From contig CACADE010000001.1 of the NCBI GenBank assembly GCA_902531175.1, positions 62,001 through 126,000 on the forward strand: 64,000 nucleotides of DNA. Reading direction: 5' to 3'. Made by a program: the position numbers and the translations under genes. The stretch comes from an uncultured Pelagibacteraceae bacterium. GTDB taxonomy: Bacteria > Pseudomonadota > Alphaproteobacteria > Pelagibacterales > Pelagibacteraceae. Below are positions 56,726 to 64,000 of this stretch, in pieces (within the stretch, counting starts at the first letter, position 1; the number at the start of each line of letters is the position of its first letter). Under the pieces are notes generated by a model, which saw nothing but the letters and a program-made list of their open reading frames with translations, did not search any database and was not told the DNA's origin.

Positions 56726-57387
56726 TGGCATTTTTAAATTCAATATTAAAAAATTCGTCAAATCACAAAATTCCTTTTGAACATTGGGAATTAAATCAAC
56801 CACTAACTGACGGTCAAGTTCAGGAAATTGTAAACGCTGATATAGCTAATCCGATAGAACATAATTTAAACTATGATGGCACAAGAGCAATTGATGGAGG
56901 TGAAGGTAAGTTTAGAGAAGGTATATCAGACGGAGGCAAAGCATTAAAATTTAGATGTTTTGTGACAAAAGAAAATTCAAATCAATTCCCTAATCTTGTT
57001 GAATTTATTAAAGAACTTCAAAATCCATCAACTTATAAAAAAATTTCTGAAATGATCAATAAAGATCTTTCAAATTCATATGTAAGAGTTGAAGTTATCT
57101 GTGATAGAAAAGGATTTTGGTTAAAACCACATTGCGATATTAAAGAGAAACTGTTGTCATGTTTATTATTCGTAAATAAGCATAATGAAAAAGAAGATTT
57201 AGGTACAGATTTTTATGATGAAAATCTAAAATTAGCAAAAACTGTTCCATATAAAGATAATTATGGTTATTTCTTTTCAAGTGGCCCTAACACTTGGCAC
57301 GGTATGGAAAAAAAAGAAATAGTAAAAGAGAGAAGATGTCTTCAAGTAAATTATGTTACATTTGAGACAGATTGGAAAGTCAATTAA
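56725..57387 (+). CDS. 2-oxoglutarate/Fe(II)-dependent oxygenase-like protein
   Basis: Double-stranded beta-helix oxygenase candidate. H136 and D138 in LKPHCDIKEKL, H192 in GPNTWHGM, and R203/R204 in KERRCLQVNY fit the HxD...H iron triad with the downstream arginine for 2-oxoglutarate. 220 residues. Substrate unknown. It is coupled to the ELM1-family gene (one-base overlap), which hints at hydroxylation of a carbohydrate or lipid product, but this is speculation from context. It ends two bases from carB (convergent). Confidence 0.72.
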   Translation: MAFLNSILKNSSNHKIPFEHWELNQPLTDGQVQEIVNADIANPIEHNLNYDGTRAIDGGEGKFREGISDGGKALKFRCFVTKENSNQFPNLVEFIKELQNPSTYKKISEMINKDLSNSYVRVEVICDRKGFWLKPHCDIKEKLLSCLLFVNKHNEKEDLGTDFYDENLKLAKTVPYKDNYGYFFSSGPNTWHGMEKKEIVKERRCLQVNYVTFETDWKVN

Positions 57388-57389
57388 AA

Positions 57390-60300
57390 TTAATTATCTT
57401 GCAGAGATTTTACTCTTAACTTGGTTGTTTTTAAGGATTTAATTGCTTCTAAGAATGAATAGGCTGTAGACATATTCGTACAATAAGGAATTTTGTTTGC
57501 AAGAGTTCCTCTTCTTAAAGCTCTAGCATCACTAATCCTGTGTTCAGAATTTCCACCTCCAGTATTTATTACCAAAGATATTTTTTTAGAATTTAAAACA
57601 TCTACTATATGTGGTCTACCACTGCTCACTTTATTAATTTTTTTACATTTCATTCCATTTTGATTTAGAATCTCTGACGTTCCTTTGGTTGCAGAAAGTG
57701 TGAATCCAAGTTTTATTAATCTTTGTGCAACACCTATTATTTCTTGCTTGTGAGAGTCTTTTACTGATAAGAATGCCATTCCTTTAGTTGGCAATGAATT
57801 AGAAGCAGCAATTTGACTTTTTGCAACAGCCATTCCAAAATCGTCATCAAAACCCATTACCTCACCAGTAGACTTCATCTCAGGGCCAAGTAATAAATCA
57901 CTATCTGGAAATTTATTGAATGGAAATACTGCTTCCTTAACAGCAAATTTTTTATTGGTTTTGTATTTTAATTTATACTTACTTAATTTTTCCCCAGACA
58001 TTATTCTTGATGCAATTTTTGCAAGTGGAATACCGTTTGCTTTTGAAACAAAGGGTACAGTTCTGCTTGCTCTAGGATTAACTTCAATGACAAAAATTTC
58101 ATCATTTTTAATTGCGAATTGAATATTTAAAAATCCTTTAACCTTTAAAGCCAGAGCTAATTTTCTTGTTTGTATTTTAAGTTCTCTTAAAAGATTTGCC
58201 TTTATTGATACCGGCGGCAAGCAACAAGCAGAGTCTCCTGAGTGAATCCCAGCTTCTTCAATATGTTGCATTATTCCAGCAACATAAACGTCTTTTCCGT
58301 CAGAAATTGCATCTACATCTACTTCCATTGCATTGTCGATAAATTTATCAATTAAGATTGGATTTTGTTCTGATGCTTTGAAGGCCTCATTAATAAATTG
58401 TTTCAATTGACTTTTGTCATGAACAATTTCCATAGCTCTTCCTCCCAAAACATAAGAAGGTCGCACAACTACTGGTAATCCAATTTTTTCAGCAACATTA
58501 ATAGCTTGATCAAATTTGTAGGCTATACCACTTTCAGCTTGTTTTAATTTAAGCTTTATAAGTAACTCTCTAAATCTGTCTCTATCTTCTGCAAGGTCTA
58601 TTGATTTATACTGTGTCCCTAAAATAGGTAATTTATTTTCATCTAAAAATTTAGCTAATTTGATAGGGGTTTGGCCTCCAAATTGTGCAATAATCCCTAT
58701 TAGATTTCCTTTTGATTTTTCTTTTAAAATTATATTCTCAACATACTCTTCAATTAAAGGTTCAAAGTACAATCTATCACTTGTATCATAATCTGTAGAA
58801 ACAGTTTCCGGGTTACAATTTATCATTATTGTTTCAAAACCTGCTTCTTTTAAAGAAAAGCTAGCCTGACAACAGCAATAATCAAACTCTATACCTTGTC
58901 CAATTCTATTTGGTCCTCCACCTAGAATTATTATTTTCTTTTTATTGCTTGGCTCAGCTTCACATTCAGTTTTAATAGAAAAATTTCTTTGATACGTAGA
59001 ATACATATAAGGTGTGAAAGATTTGAATTCAGCAGCACAGGTATCAACTTTCTTAAAAACAGGCATAACTTTTAACCCTTTTCTTCTTGATTTGACGATT
59101 GTTTCTTTTTGACCAGTTAATTGTGAGATCTTTTTGTCAGAAAAGCCTATTGATTTTATTCTATTAAATTCCTCAAAAGTTTTTGGTAGCCCTTTTGAAT
59201 TTAATATTTTTTCTTCATCAACTATTTCTTTAATTTGATTTAAAAACCAAGGATCTACTTTTGATAATTTATATATAATATCTAAAGAAATTTTTTTTCT
59301 AAAAGCTTCAGCAATTAATAGCAATTTATTTGGAATATTGATTTTCAAATTTTTTAGGATTTCTTTTTTTGAAAAGTTAAAAATATTATCCAATCCCGAC
59401 AAACCAGTTTCAAGTGAAACAAGAGCTTTTTGAAGAGATTCTTTGAAATTTCTCCCAATTGCCATTGCTTCTCCTACTGATCTCATGGATGTACCTAAAA
59501 TTGCTTCTGTGTCAGAAAATTTTTCAAACGTAAACCTTGGAATTTTTGTTACAACGTAATCGATTGTTGGCTCAAAAGAAGCTGGTGTTACTTTTGTTAT
59601 TTCATTTTGTAGTTCATCAAGAGTATATCCGACCGCTAATTTTGCAGCTACTTTTGCTATTGGAAAACCTGTTGCTTTTGAAGCTAATGCAGATGATCTT
59701 GAAACTCTTGGGTTCATTTCAATAATTACCATTCTTCCATTTTTTGGATTTATGGCGAATTGAACATTTGAACCTCCTGTTTCAACACCTATTTTTCTTA
59801 AGCAAGCAATTGATGCATTTCTCATTACTTGATACTCTTTATCTGTCAATGTTAAAGCTGGGGCTATTGTAACAGAGTCACCAGTATGAGTTCCCATTGG
59901 ATCAACATTTTCTATTGAGCAGATAATTATACAATTATCATTTTTATCCCTGACAACCTCCATCTCAAATTCTTTCCAGCCATCTAAACATTCCTCAACC
60001 AAAACCTGATTTTGAGGAGACTCGTTCATCCCTTCTTTAACAATTTTAAAAAAATCTTTTGTTGTTCTTGCAATACCTCCACCCAATCCCCCCAAAGTAA
60101 AAGAAGGTCTAATAATTGCAGGTAGACCGATTTTATTTAAACATTTTTTTGCGTTTGAAAATTTATTAAGAACTTCCGATTTTGGTAAATCAATACCAAT
60201 GTCAGACATATTCTTTCTAAATTTTTTTCTATCCTCAGCATTTGCTATGGCTTTGGAGTTTGCTCCAATAAGTTCAATTTTGTACTTTTTAAGTAAGCCA

Positions 60301-60614
60301 ATTTTTTCTGCATTAATTGCAAGATTTAATGCTGTTTGACCACCCATTGTAGGTAGAATAGCATCAGGCCTTTCTTTTTTAATGACCTCTTCTAGTACTT
60401 CTAAAGATATTGGTTCAATATAGGTTTTATCAGCAACATCAGGGTCAGTCATTATAGTTGCTGGATTTGAATTGATTAATATTACTTTATAACCTTCATC
60501 TTTTAATGCTTTGCATGCCTGTGTTCCTGAATAATCAAATTCACAAGCTTGACCAATAATAATTGGACCAGCTCCAATAACTAAAATTTTTTTAATGTCT
60601 TTTCTTTTTGGCAT
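57390..60614 (-). CDS. carB: Carbamoyl-phosphate synthase large chain
   Basis: Makes carbamoyl phosphate from ammonia, bicarbonate and two ATP for pyrimidine and arginine synthesis. Two homologous ATP-grasp halves are visible: [19 protein letters not shown] at the start and [19 protein letters not shown] in the middle, each followed by an ATP-grasp core with EVNPRASR or EMNPRVSR. The C-terminal MGS allosteric domain is present. 1074 residues, full length. It overlaps carA by 23 bases. Confidence 0.97.
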   Translation of the reverse strand: MPKRKDIKKILVIGAGPIIIGQACEFDYSGTQACKALKDEGYKVILINSNPATIMTDPDVADKTYIEPISLEVLEEVIKKERPDAILPTMGGQTALNLAINAEKIGLLKKYKIELIGANSKAIANAEDRKKFRKNMSDIGIDLPKSEVLNKFSNAKKCLNKIGLPAIIRPSFTLGGLGGGIARTTKDFFKIVKEGMNESPQNQVLVEECLDGWKEFEMEVVRDKNDNCIIICSIENVDPMGTHTGDSVTIAPALTLTDKEYQVMRNASIACLRKIGVETGGSNVQFAINPKNGRMVIIEMNPRVSRSSALASKATGFPIAKVAAKLAVGYTLDELQNEITKVTPASFEPTIDYVVTKIPRFTFEKFSDTEAILGTSMRSVGEAMAIGRNFKESLQKALVSLETGLSGLDNIFNFSKKEILKNLKINIPNKLLLIAEAFRKKISLDIIYKLSKVDPWFLNQIKEIVDEEKILNSKGLPKTFEEFNRIKSIGFSDKKISQLTGQKETIVKSRRKGLKVMPVFKKVDTCAAEFKSFTPYMYSTYQRNFSIKTECEAEPSNKKKIIILGGGPNRIGQGIEFDYCCCQASFSLKEAGFETIMINCNPETVSTDYDTSDRLYFEPLIEEYVENIILKEKSKGNLIGIIAQFGGQTPIKLAKFLDENKLPILGTQYKSIDLAEDRDRFRELLIKLKLKQAESGIAYKFDQAINVAEKIGLPVVVRPSYVLGGRAMEIVHDKSQLKQFINEAFKASEQNPILIDKFIDNAMEVDVDAISDGKDVYVAGIMQHIEEAGIHSGDSACCLPPVSIKANLLRELKIQTRKLALALKVKGFLNIQFAIKNDEIFVIEVNPRASRTVPFVSKANGIPLAKIASRIMSGEKLSKYKLKYKTNKKFAVKEAVFPFNKFPDSDLLLGPEMKSTGEVMGFDDDFGMAVAKSQIAASNSLPTKGMAFLSVKDSHKQEIIGVAQRLIKLGFTLSATKGTSEILNQNGMKCKKINKVSSGRPHIVDVLNSKKISLVINTGGGNSEHRISDARALRRGTLANKIPYCTNMSTAYSFLEAIKSLKTTKLRVKSLQDN

Positions 60615-61785
60615 ATTTTTTTATGTCTTTAATAAAATTACTAAATAAATATTTACTATCTTGGGGCCCTGGATTTGCTTCAGGATGATATTGAACTGAG
60701 AAAACTGGTTTATTTTTTAATCTTATTCCTTCAATAGAATTGTCAAATAATGATAGATGAGTTATTTCTGTATTTTTTTTTAAGCTTTCTTTTACAACTT
60801 CAAATCCATGATTTTGACTGGTAATCTCAACTCTCTTGGTAATTAAATTTTTGACTGGATGATTAGCACCTCTATGTCCTAATTTCATCTTTTTGGTTTT
60901 TGCATCTAAAGCTAGAGCTAATATTTGATGACCCAAACATATCCCAAATAATGGAATATTTTCTTTTATTAAATTTTTTACAACTTTAATTGCATACTTA
61001 CCAGTTGCGGCAGGATCTCCAGGACCGTTTGACAAAAAAATTCCATGAGGTTTTAGGTTAAGTATATTATTTGCATTTTCCTTGCAGGAAACAACTCTAA
61101 CTTCACAATCAAAATCAGAAAAATACCTAAGTATATTTTTCTTAACTCCATAATCTATCGCTACAACCCTAAATTTCTTCTTATTATTTTTTTCATAGCC
61201 CTTATTTTTTTTCCAAGTTTTATATCCTTTCCAAATATAAGTTTTATTAGTTGTGACCTCTTGAGCAAGATCCATTCCGTTTAAACCAGGCCATTTTATT
61301 GATTTATTTATTAGTTTATTAATATTAAATTTACCATTTTTATTGTTTGATATTGTTCCTTTTGGAGCTCCTTTATCTCTTATAAAATTTGTTAAACTTC
61401 TAGTATCTAGACCAGTTATGCCTACTATTTTATTTTTTTTAAGCCATTTATCTAAATTTTGCAGAGATCTATAATTAGAAGGACTTGTTATCTCTGAATT
61501 AAAAATAACTCCCCTTGTCCATATTTTATCAGATTCTATATCCTCTTGATTAGCCCCAACGTTTCCAATGTGTGGAAATGTAAAATTTATTATCTGTCCT
61601 GCATACGATGGATCAGATATGATTTCTTGATAACCAGTTAATGAGGTATTAAAGCATACCTCTCCAGTTGCTTCTCCTATATGTCCCAGTCCAATCCCTT
61701 TAAAGACTGATTTATTTTCAAGAGCTAAAATAGCTGTGTTAAAATTAGAAAGATGTGAAGTTTTGTTTTTTCGTTTTAAAGTCAA
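60592..61785 (-). CDS. carA: Carbamoyl-phosphate synthase small chain
   Basis: Glutaminase subunit feeding ammonia to CarB. The N-terminal domain has [19 protein letters not shown]; the class I amidotransferase triad is the Cys in [15 protein letters not shown] and the His and Glu in [10 protein letters not shown]. 397 residues. The start is TTG: an in-frame TAA sits directly before it and no suitable ATG lies downstream of the conserved N-terminus. A four-codon ORF (ATG AGT TGT AAT TGA) overlaps this start. Confidence 0.95.
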   Translation of the reverse strand: MTLKRKNKTSHLSNFNTAILALENKSVFKGIGLGHIGEATGEVCFNTSLTGYQEIISDPSYAGQIINFTFPHIGNVGANQEDIESDKIWTRGVIFNSEITSPSNYRSLQNLDKWLKKNKIVGITGLDTRSLTNFIRDKGAPKGTISNNKNGKFNINKLINKSIKWPGLNGMDLAQEVTTNKTYIWKGYKTWKKNKGYEKNNKKKFRVVAIDYGVKKNILRYFSDFDCEVRVVSCKENANNILNLKPHGIFLSNGPGDPAATGKYAIKVVKNLIKENIPLFGICLGHQILALALDAKTKKMKLGHRGANHPVKNLITKRVEITSQNHGFEVVKESLKKNTEITHLSLFDNSIEGIRLKNKPVFSVQYHPEANPGPQDSKYLFSNFIKDIKKYAKKKRH

Positions 61786-61796
61786 TTACAACTCAT
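61782..61796 (-). other. Four-codon leader ORF overlapping the carA start
   Basis: On the minus strand ATG AGT TGT AAT TGA reads Met-Ser-Cys-Asn-stop; its TGA overlaps the carA TTG as TTGA, the same arrangement as the ATGA couplings elsewhere in this window. Its ATG lies inside the perfect palindrome ACTCATGAGT (61791-61800), about four bases after the predicted transcription start. Translation of it is an inference. Confidence 0.35.
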
Positions 61797-61806
61797 GAGT
61801 TAAAGG

Positions 61807-61835
61807 TTAATACAATAAAACGTATTTATCCGCAA
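61807..61835 (-). promoter_or_regulatory. Candidate carAB promoter
   Basis: On the minus strand TTGCGG (61830-61835), a 17-base spacer, then TATTAA (61807-61812). The predicted start is near 61800, giving a leader of about 15 bases before the carA TTG. It is in the only sizeable gap of the window (122 bases). Confidence 0.45.
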
Positions 61836-61907
61836 CAGATCTATAATAATTTTTTAAAAATACAATTTTTTCTTTTGAACAATTTTGTCTATGAAGTACA
61901 TTCTAAT

Positions 61908-62369
61908 ATGTCCTTAAGAGATAAAATAGATAACGATTACAAAAATGCTTTAAAATCAAAAGATAAAAATAAGATATCAACTTATAGGTTAATTTTATCT
62001 GGAGTTAAGGACTTAGATATTAACAACAGATCTGGCCCAAATAAAAAGGAGACAGACGATGAGGATATAAAAAAACTCTTAAAAAAAATGATCAAACAAA
62101 GATCCGAATCAATTGAAATATATAAAAAAAATAACAGGTCAGATTTATTAGAAATTGAACAAGGTGAGCTTGATGTTTTATCCGAATATTTACCCAAGCA
62201 ATTATCTGAGGCAGATACAAAAAAGATATGTGAAGAAATTATAAAAAGTTCTGGAGCCTCTTCAATTAAGGATATGGGTAAAGTCATGGGTGAATTGAAA
62301 AAAAACCATGCTGATACAATTGATTTTTCGAAGGCAGGTCAGATTATTAAAGATTTAATTAATAGCTAA
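61908..62369 (+). CDS. GatB/YqeY domain-containing protein
   Basis: YqeY-type protein with the helical domain also found at the C-terminus of GatB, the amidotransferase subunit that binds tRNA. I start at the ATG at 61908 (MSLRDKIDNDYKNALKSKD); upstream in-frame codons do not look like the family. Typical blocks are RLILSGVKDLDI, KKMIKQRSESIEIYKKNNRSD and YLPKQLSEADTKKI. 153 residues. It is coupled to dnaG by a one-base overlap, as in many alphaproteobacteria, where it sits between carA and dnaG. Confidence 0.9.
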   Translation: MSLRDKIDNDYKNALKSKDKNKISTYRLILSGVKDLDINNRSGPNKKETDDEDIKKLLKKMIKQRSESIEIYKKNNRSDLLEIEQGELDVLSEYLPKQLSEADTKKICEEIIKSSGASSIKDMGKVMGELKKNHADTIDFSKAGQIIKDLINS

Positions 62370-64000
62370 TGAAATATCCAAAAGAATATTTAGACGAAAT
62401 TAAAACTAGATTAAAAGTCTCAACAGTTGTTTCTAAAACTGTTAAACTTAAAAAAAGAGGTAAGGAGTTCGTTGGTTTATCACCTTTTAAAACAGAGAAA
62501 ACTCCATCATTTACAGTTAATGATGAAAAAGAATTTTACCATTGTTTTAGCACAAGTGAGCATGGAAATATTTTTGATTTTGTAATGAAAACTCAAAACC
62601 TTAGATTTGGTGAAGCGGTTAAAATACTTTCAAATCTTGCGGGGATGCAACCTTATACATTTTCTAAGCAAGATGAGGAAAGAGAGAACAAATGGAAATT
62701 ATATAAATCTATATGTAGTAATTTTTCTGAATTTTATAAAAATGAATTATTCAAAAATGAGAATTCAATTAAGGCAAAAAATTACCTTAAAGCAAGAGGG
62801 CTATCTGGTGTTGAAGTTAAAAACTTTAATCTTGGTTTTGTAACAGACGGTTTAGATTATTATGAGATCCTAAAAAAGGATTTTGATGAAGAAATCATTA
62901 AAGATACAGGTTTATTTTATTTTGATGAGAAAAAAAAAAAATATGTATCAAGATTTAGAAATAGAATAATTTTTCCAATAAATAATATATCAGGAAATAT
63001 TATAGGTTTTGGAGGAAGAATAGTAGATGACAATAAAAATTTAGCTAAATATATTAATTCACCAGAGACGCCTTTTTTCAAAAAAGGTTCAAACTTATAT
63101 AATCTTGATAAAGCAAGAAAGCTATCAAATAAATTAGAAGATGTATATTTAGTTGAAGGTTATATGGATGTTATTGGTTTATCAAAAAACGGTATAGAAA
63201 ATACTGTCGCAAACTTAGGGACTGCTTTAACAAGTAAGCAGATACAAATTTTAAATCAATTCTATAATCATATTATCATATGCTTTGATGGTGATCAAAG
63301 TGGTTATAAAGCTGCATTAAGAGCTGCAGAGAATATTATTGACGAATTAAAACCTGACAAAAAAATTTCATTTCTACTTTTAGAAAATAATTTAGATCCA
63401 GACAATTATGTAAATAAATTTGGCAAAGATAAGTTTTTAGAAATTTCAGATCAGAGATCCATACCTATACATAAATTTATCTTTGAGCATTATAAAGGGC
63501 AAACAACTGAAAGTCCTACCTCAAAAGCAATTTTCGAAAAAAAGCTCAGAGAAATAGCATCAAAAATTCAAGATAGTTTTGTGAAAAAATACACTTTAGA
63601 GTATTTTCTTGAAAAAGTTTCGGAGTTAACACCAAATATTAATTCAAAATTTAGCAAAAATTATAAAATATTTCCAAAGTCTCTCGCCAAAACCAAAAGT
63701 TATTATAATGAGACAAAATCATTAAAATCCTTTGAAATTAAAGAATTTTCTTTTTTATATATTTTACTTACTAAACCAAAATTAATTTATGAAAATTTTC
63801 ATTTGTTAGATAATGTAAAATTATATAGTGATGTAAACAAGCAACTATTTGCTGAAATTTTAAATCAAACAGATAACTTATTAAATTTAGAAGTTCAAAA
63901 TTTAAATGTGGATAAAAATTTAATTAATAGAGTTATGAATTATGCTTCAGTAAAACATATAATATCAAAAAATTTAACTGATGATGAAAAAATTTTAGAG
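62369..64000 (+). CDS. dnaG: DNA primase, N-terminal part (cut by window edge)
   Basis: Synthesises RNA primers for replication. The first 544 codons are present and open to the window end. The N-terminal region is the CHC2 domain (GLSPFKTEKTPSFTVNDEK, then FYHCFSTSEHGN), but three of four zinc ligands are replaced: S38, K41 and T62 instead of Cys, His and Cys, with only C59 kept. The TOPRIM core is intact (VYLVEGYMDVIG and ICFDGDQSGYKAALRA). Twelve consecutive A at 62930-62941 encode K188-K191. Confidence 0.94.
   Translation, partial: MKYPKEYLDEIKTRLKVSTVVSKTVKLKKRGKEFVGLSPFKTEKTPSFTVNDEKEFYHCFSTSEHGNIFDFVMKTQNLRFGEAVKILSNLAGMQPYTFSKQDEERENKWKLYKSICSNFSEFYKNELFKNENSIKAKNYLKARGLSGVEVKNFNLGFVTDGLDYYEILKKDFDEEIIKDTGLFYFDEKKKKYVSRFRNRIIFPINNISGNIIGFGGRIVDDNKNLAKYINSPETPFFKKGSNLYNLDKARKLSNKLEDVYLVEGYMDVIGLSKNGIENTVANLGTALTSKQIQILNQFYNHIIICFDGDQSGYKAALRAAENIIDELKPDKKISFLLLENNLDPDNYVNKFGKDKFLEISDQRSIPIHKFIFEHYKGQTTESPTSKAIFEKKLREIASKIQDSFVKKYTLEYFLEKVSELTPNINSKFSKNYKIFPKSLAKTKSYYNETKSLKSFEIKEFSFLYILLTKPKLIYENFHLLDNVKLYSDVNKQLFAEILNQTDNLLNLEVQNLNVDKNLINRVMNYASVKHIISKNLTDDEKILE

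Noticed and set aside
61755-61907. Extended N-terminus for the YqeY protein (51 residues)
   Set aside because: It would cover the carA promoter region and the carA start, and the residues do not match YqeY; the family begins at the ATG at 61908.

Overview
The window is a gene-dense, AT-rich (about 30 % GC by eye) stretch of chromosome from a streamlined alphaproteobacterium, almost certainly a SAR11 (Pelagibacterales) member. The grounds are the typical alphaproteobacterial gene neighbourhoods (coxB-coxA-ctaB-ctaG-coxC, petABC, mutY-dciA-dsbA-smc, lgt-midA-pgeF, a MarR/OmpR pair next to ilvE), a CcrM-type GANTC methylase, a split F0 operon with b and b' subunits, a carotenoid/retinal cluster, and extreme compaction. 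The longest gap without a gene is 122 bases, so no stretch over 300 bases lacks a gene. I see no insertion sequence, prophage, CRISPR array, rRNA or clear sign of recent transfer.

Layout. 1-4790: an MsbA-like exporter fragment, ubiA, a DUF2721 membrane protein, a HAD dehalogenase-pirin-quinone oxidoreductase operon, and rsmE. 4850-12213: the aa3 cytochrome c oxidase operon with its assembly genes, running into thrC and a peroxiredoxin. 12244-18990 (minus): crtI-crtB-crtY-blh for beta-carotene and retinal, then a 56-residue membrane protein, ispH, thrB and rnhA, nearly every junction overlapping. 19039-25020 (minus): dciA-dsbA-smc followed by the F0 ATP synthase genes atpI-atpB-atpE-atpF'-atpF. 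25021-34798: mutY, an FAD monooxygenase, ccrM, rnhB, a uracil-DNA glycosylase, a TPR protein, ispE, tRNA-Gln, a CCA-adding enzyme, greA and hemF. 34799-37910: trmL and the bc1 complex petABC. 37887-44092: ychF, pth, rplY, prs, pgeF, midA, lgt and ubiK. 44073-47415: a histidine kinase, OmpR-type regulator and MarR regulator opposite ilvE. 47412-53148: pgsA, uvrC, folB, a pteridine-reductase-like SDR and uvrB. 53185-64000: an aminotransferase, a PsiE-like protein, trxB, an ELM1-family protein with a 2OG-Fe(II) oxygenase, carB-carA, a YqeY protein and the start of dnaG.

Much of the window is energy metabolism: the bc1 complex, aa3 oxidase, F0 ATP synthase and retinal formation for a proton-pumping rhodopsin, whose opsin gene is not here. 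I found no obviously new multi-gene system. The observations most worth checking are an SMC protein with no recognisable hinge, a hairpin carrying a GANTC site in each arm just upstream of ccrM, a four-codon leader ORF overlapping the TTG start of carA, the abutting start codons of dciA and mutY, a tRNA-Gln gene three bases from the CCA-adding enzyme gene, a DnaG with a degraded zinc finger, a folate-operon SDR with the pteridine-reductase Asp signature, and two small membrane proteins in the cox and retinal clusters.
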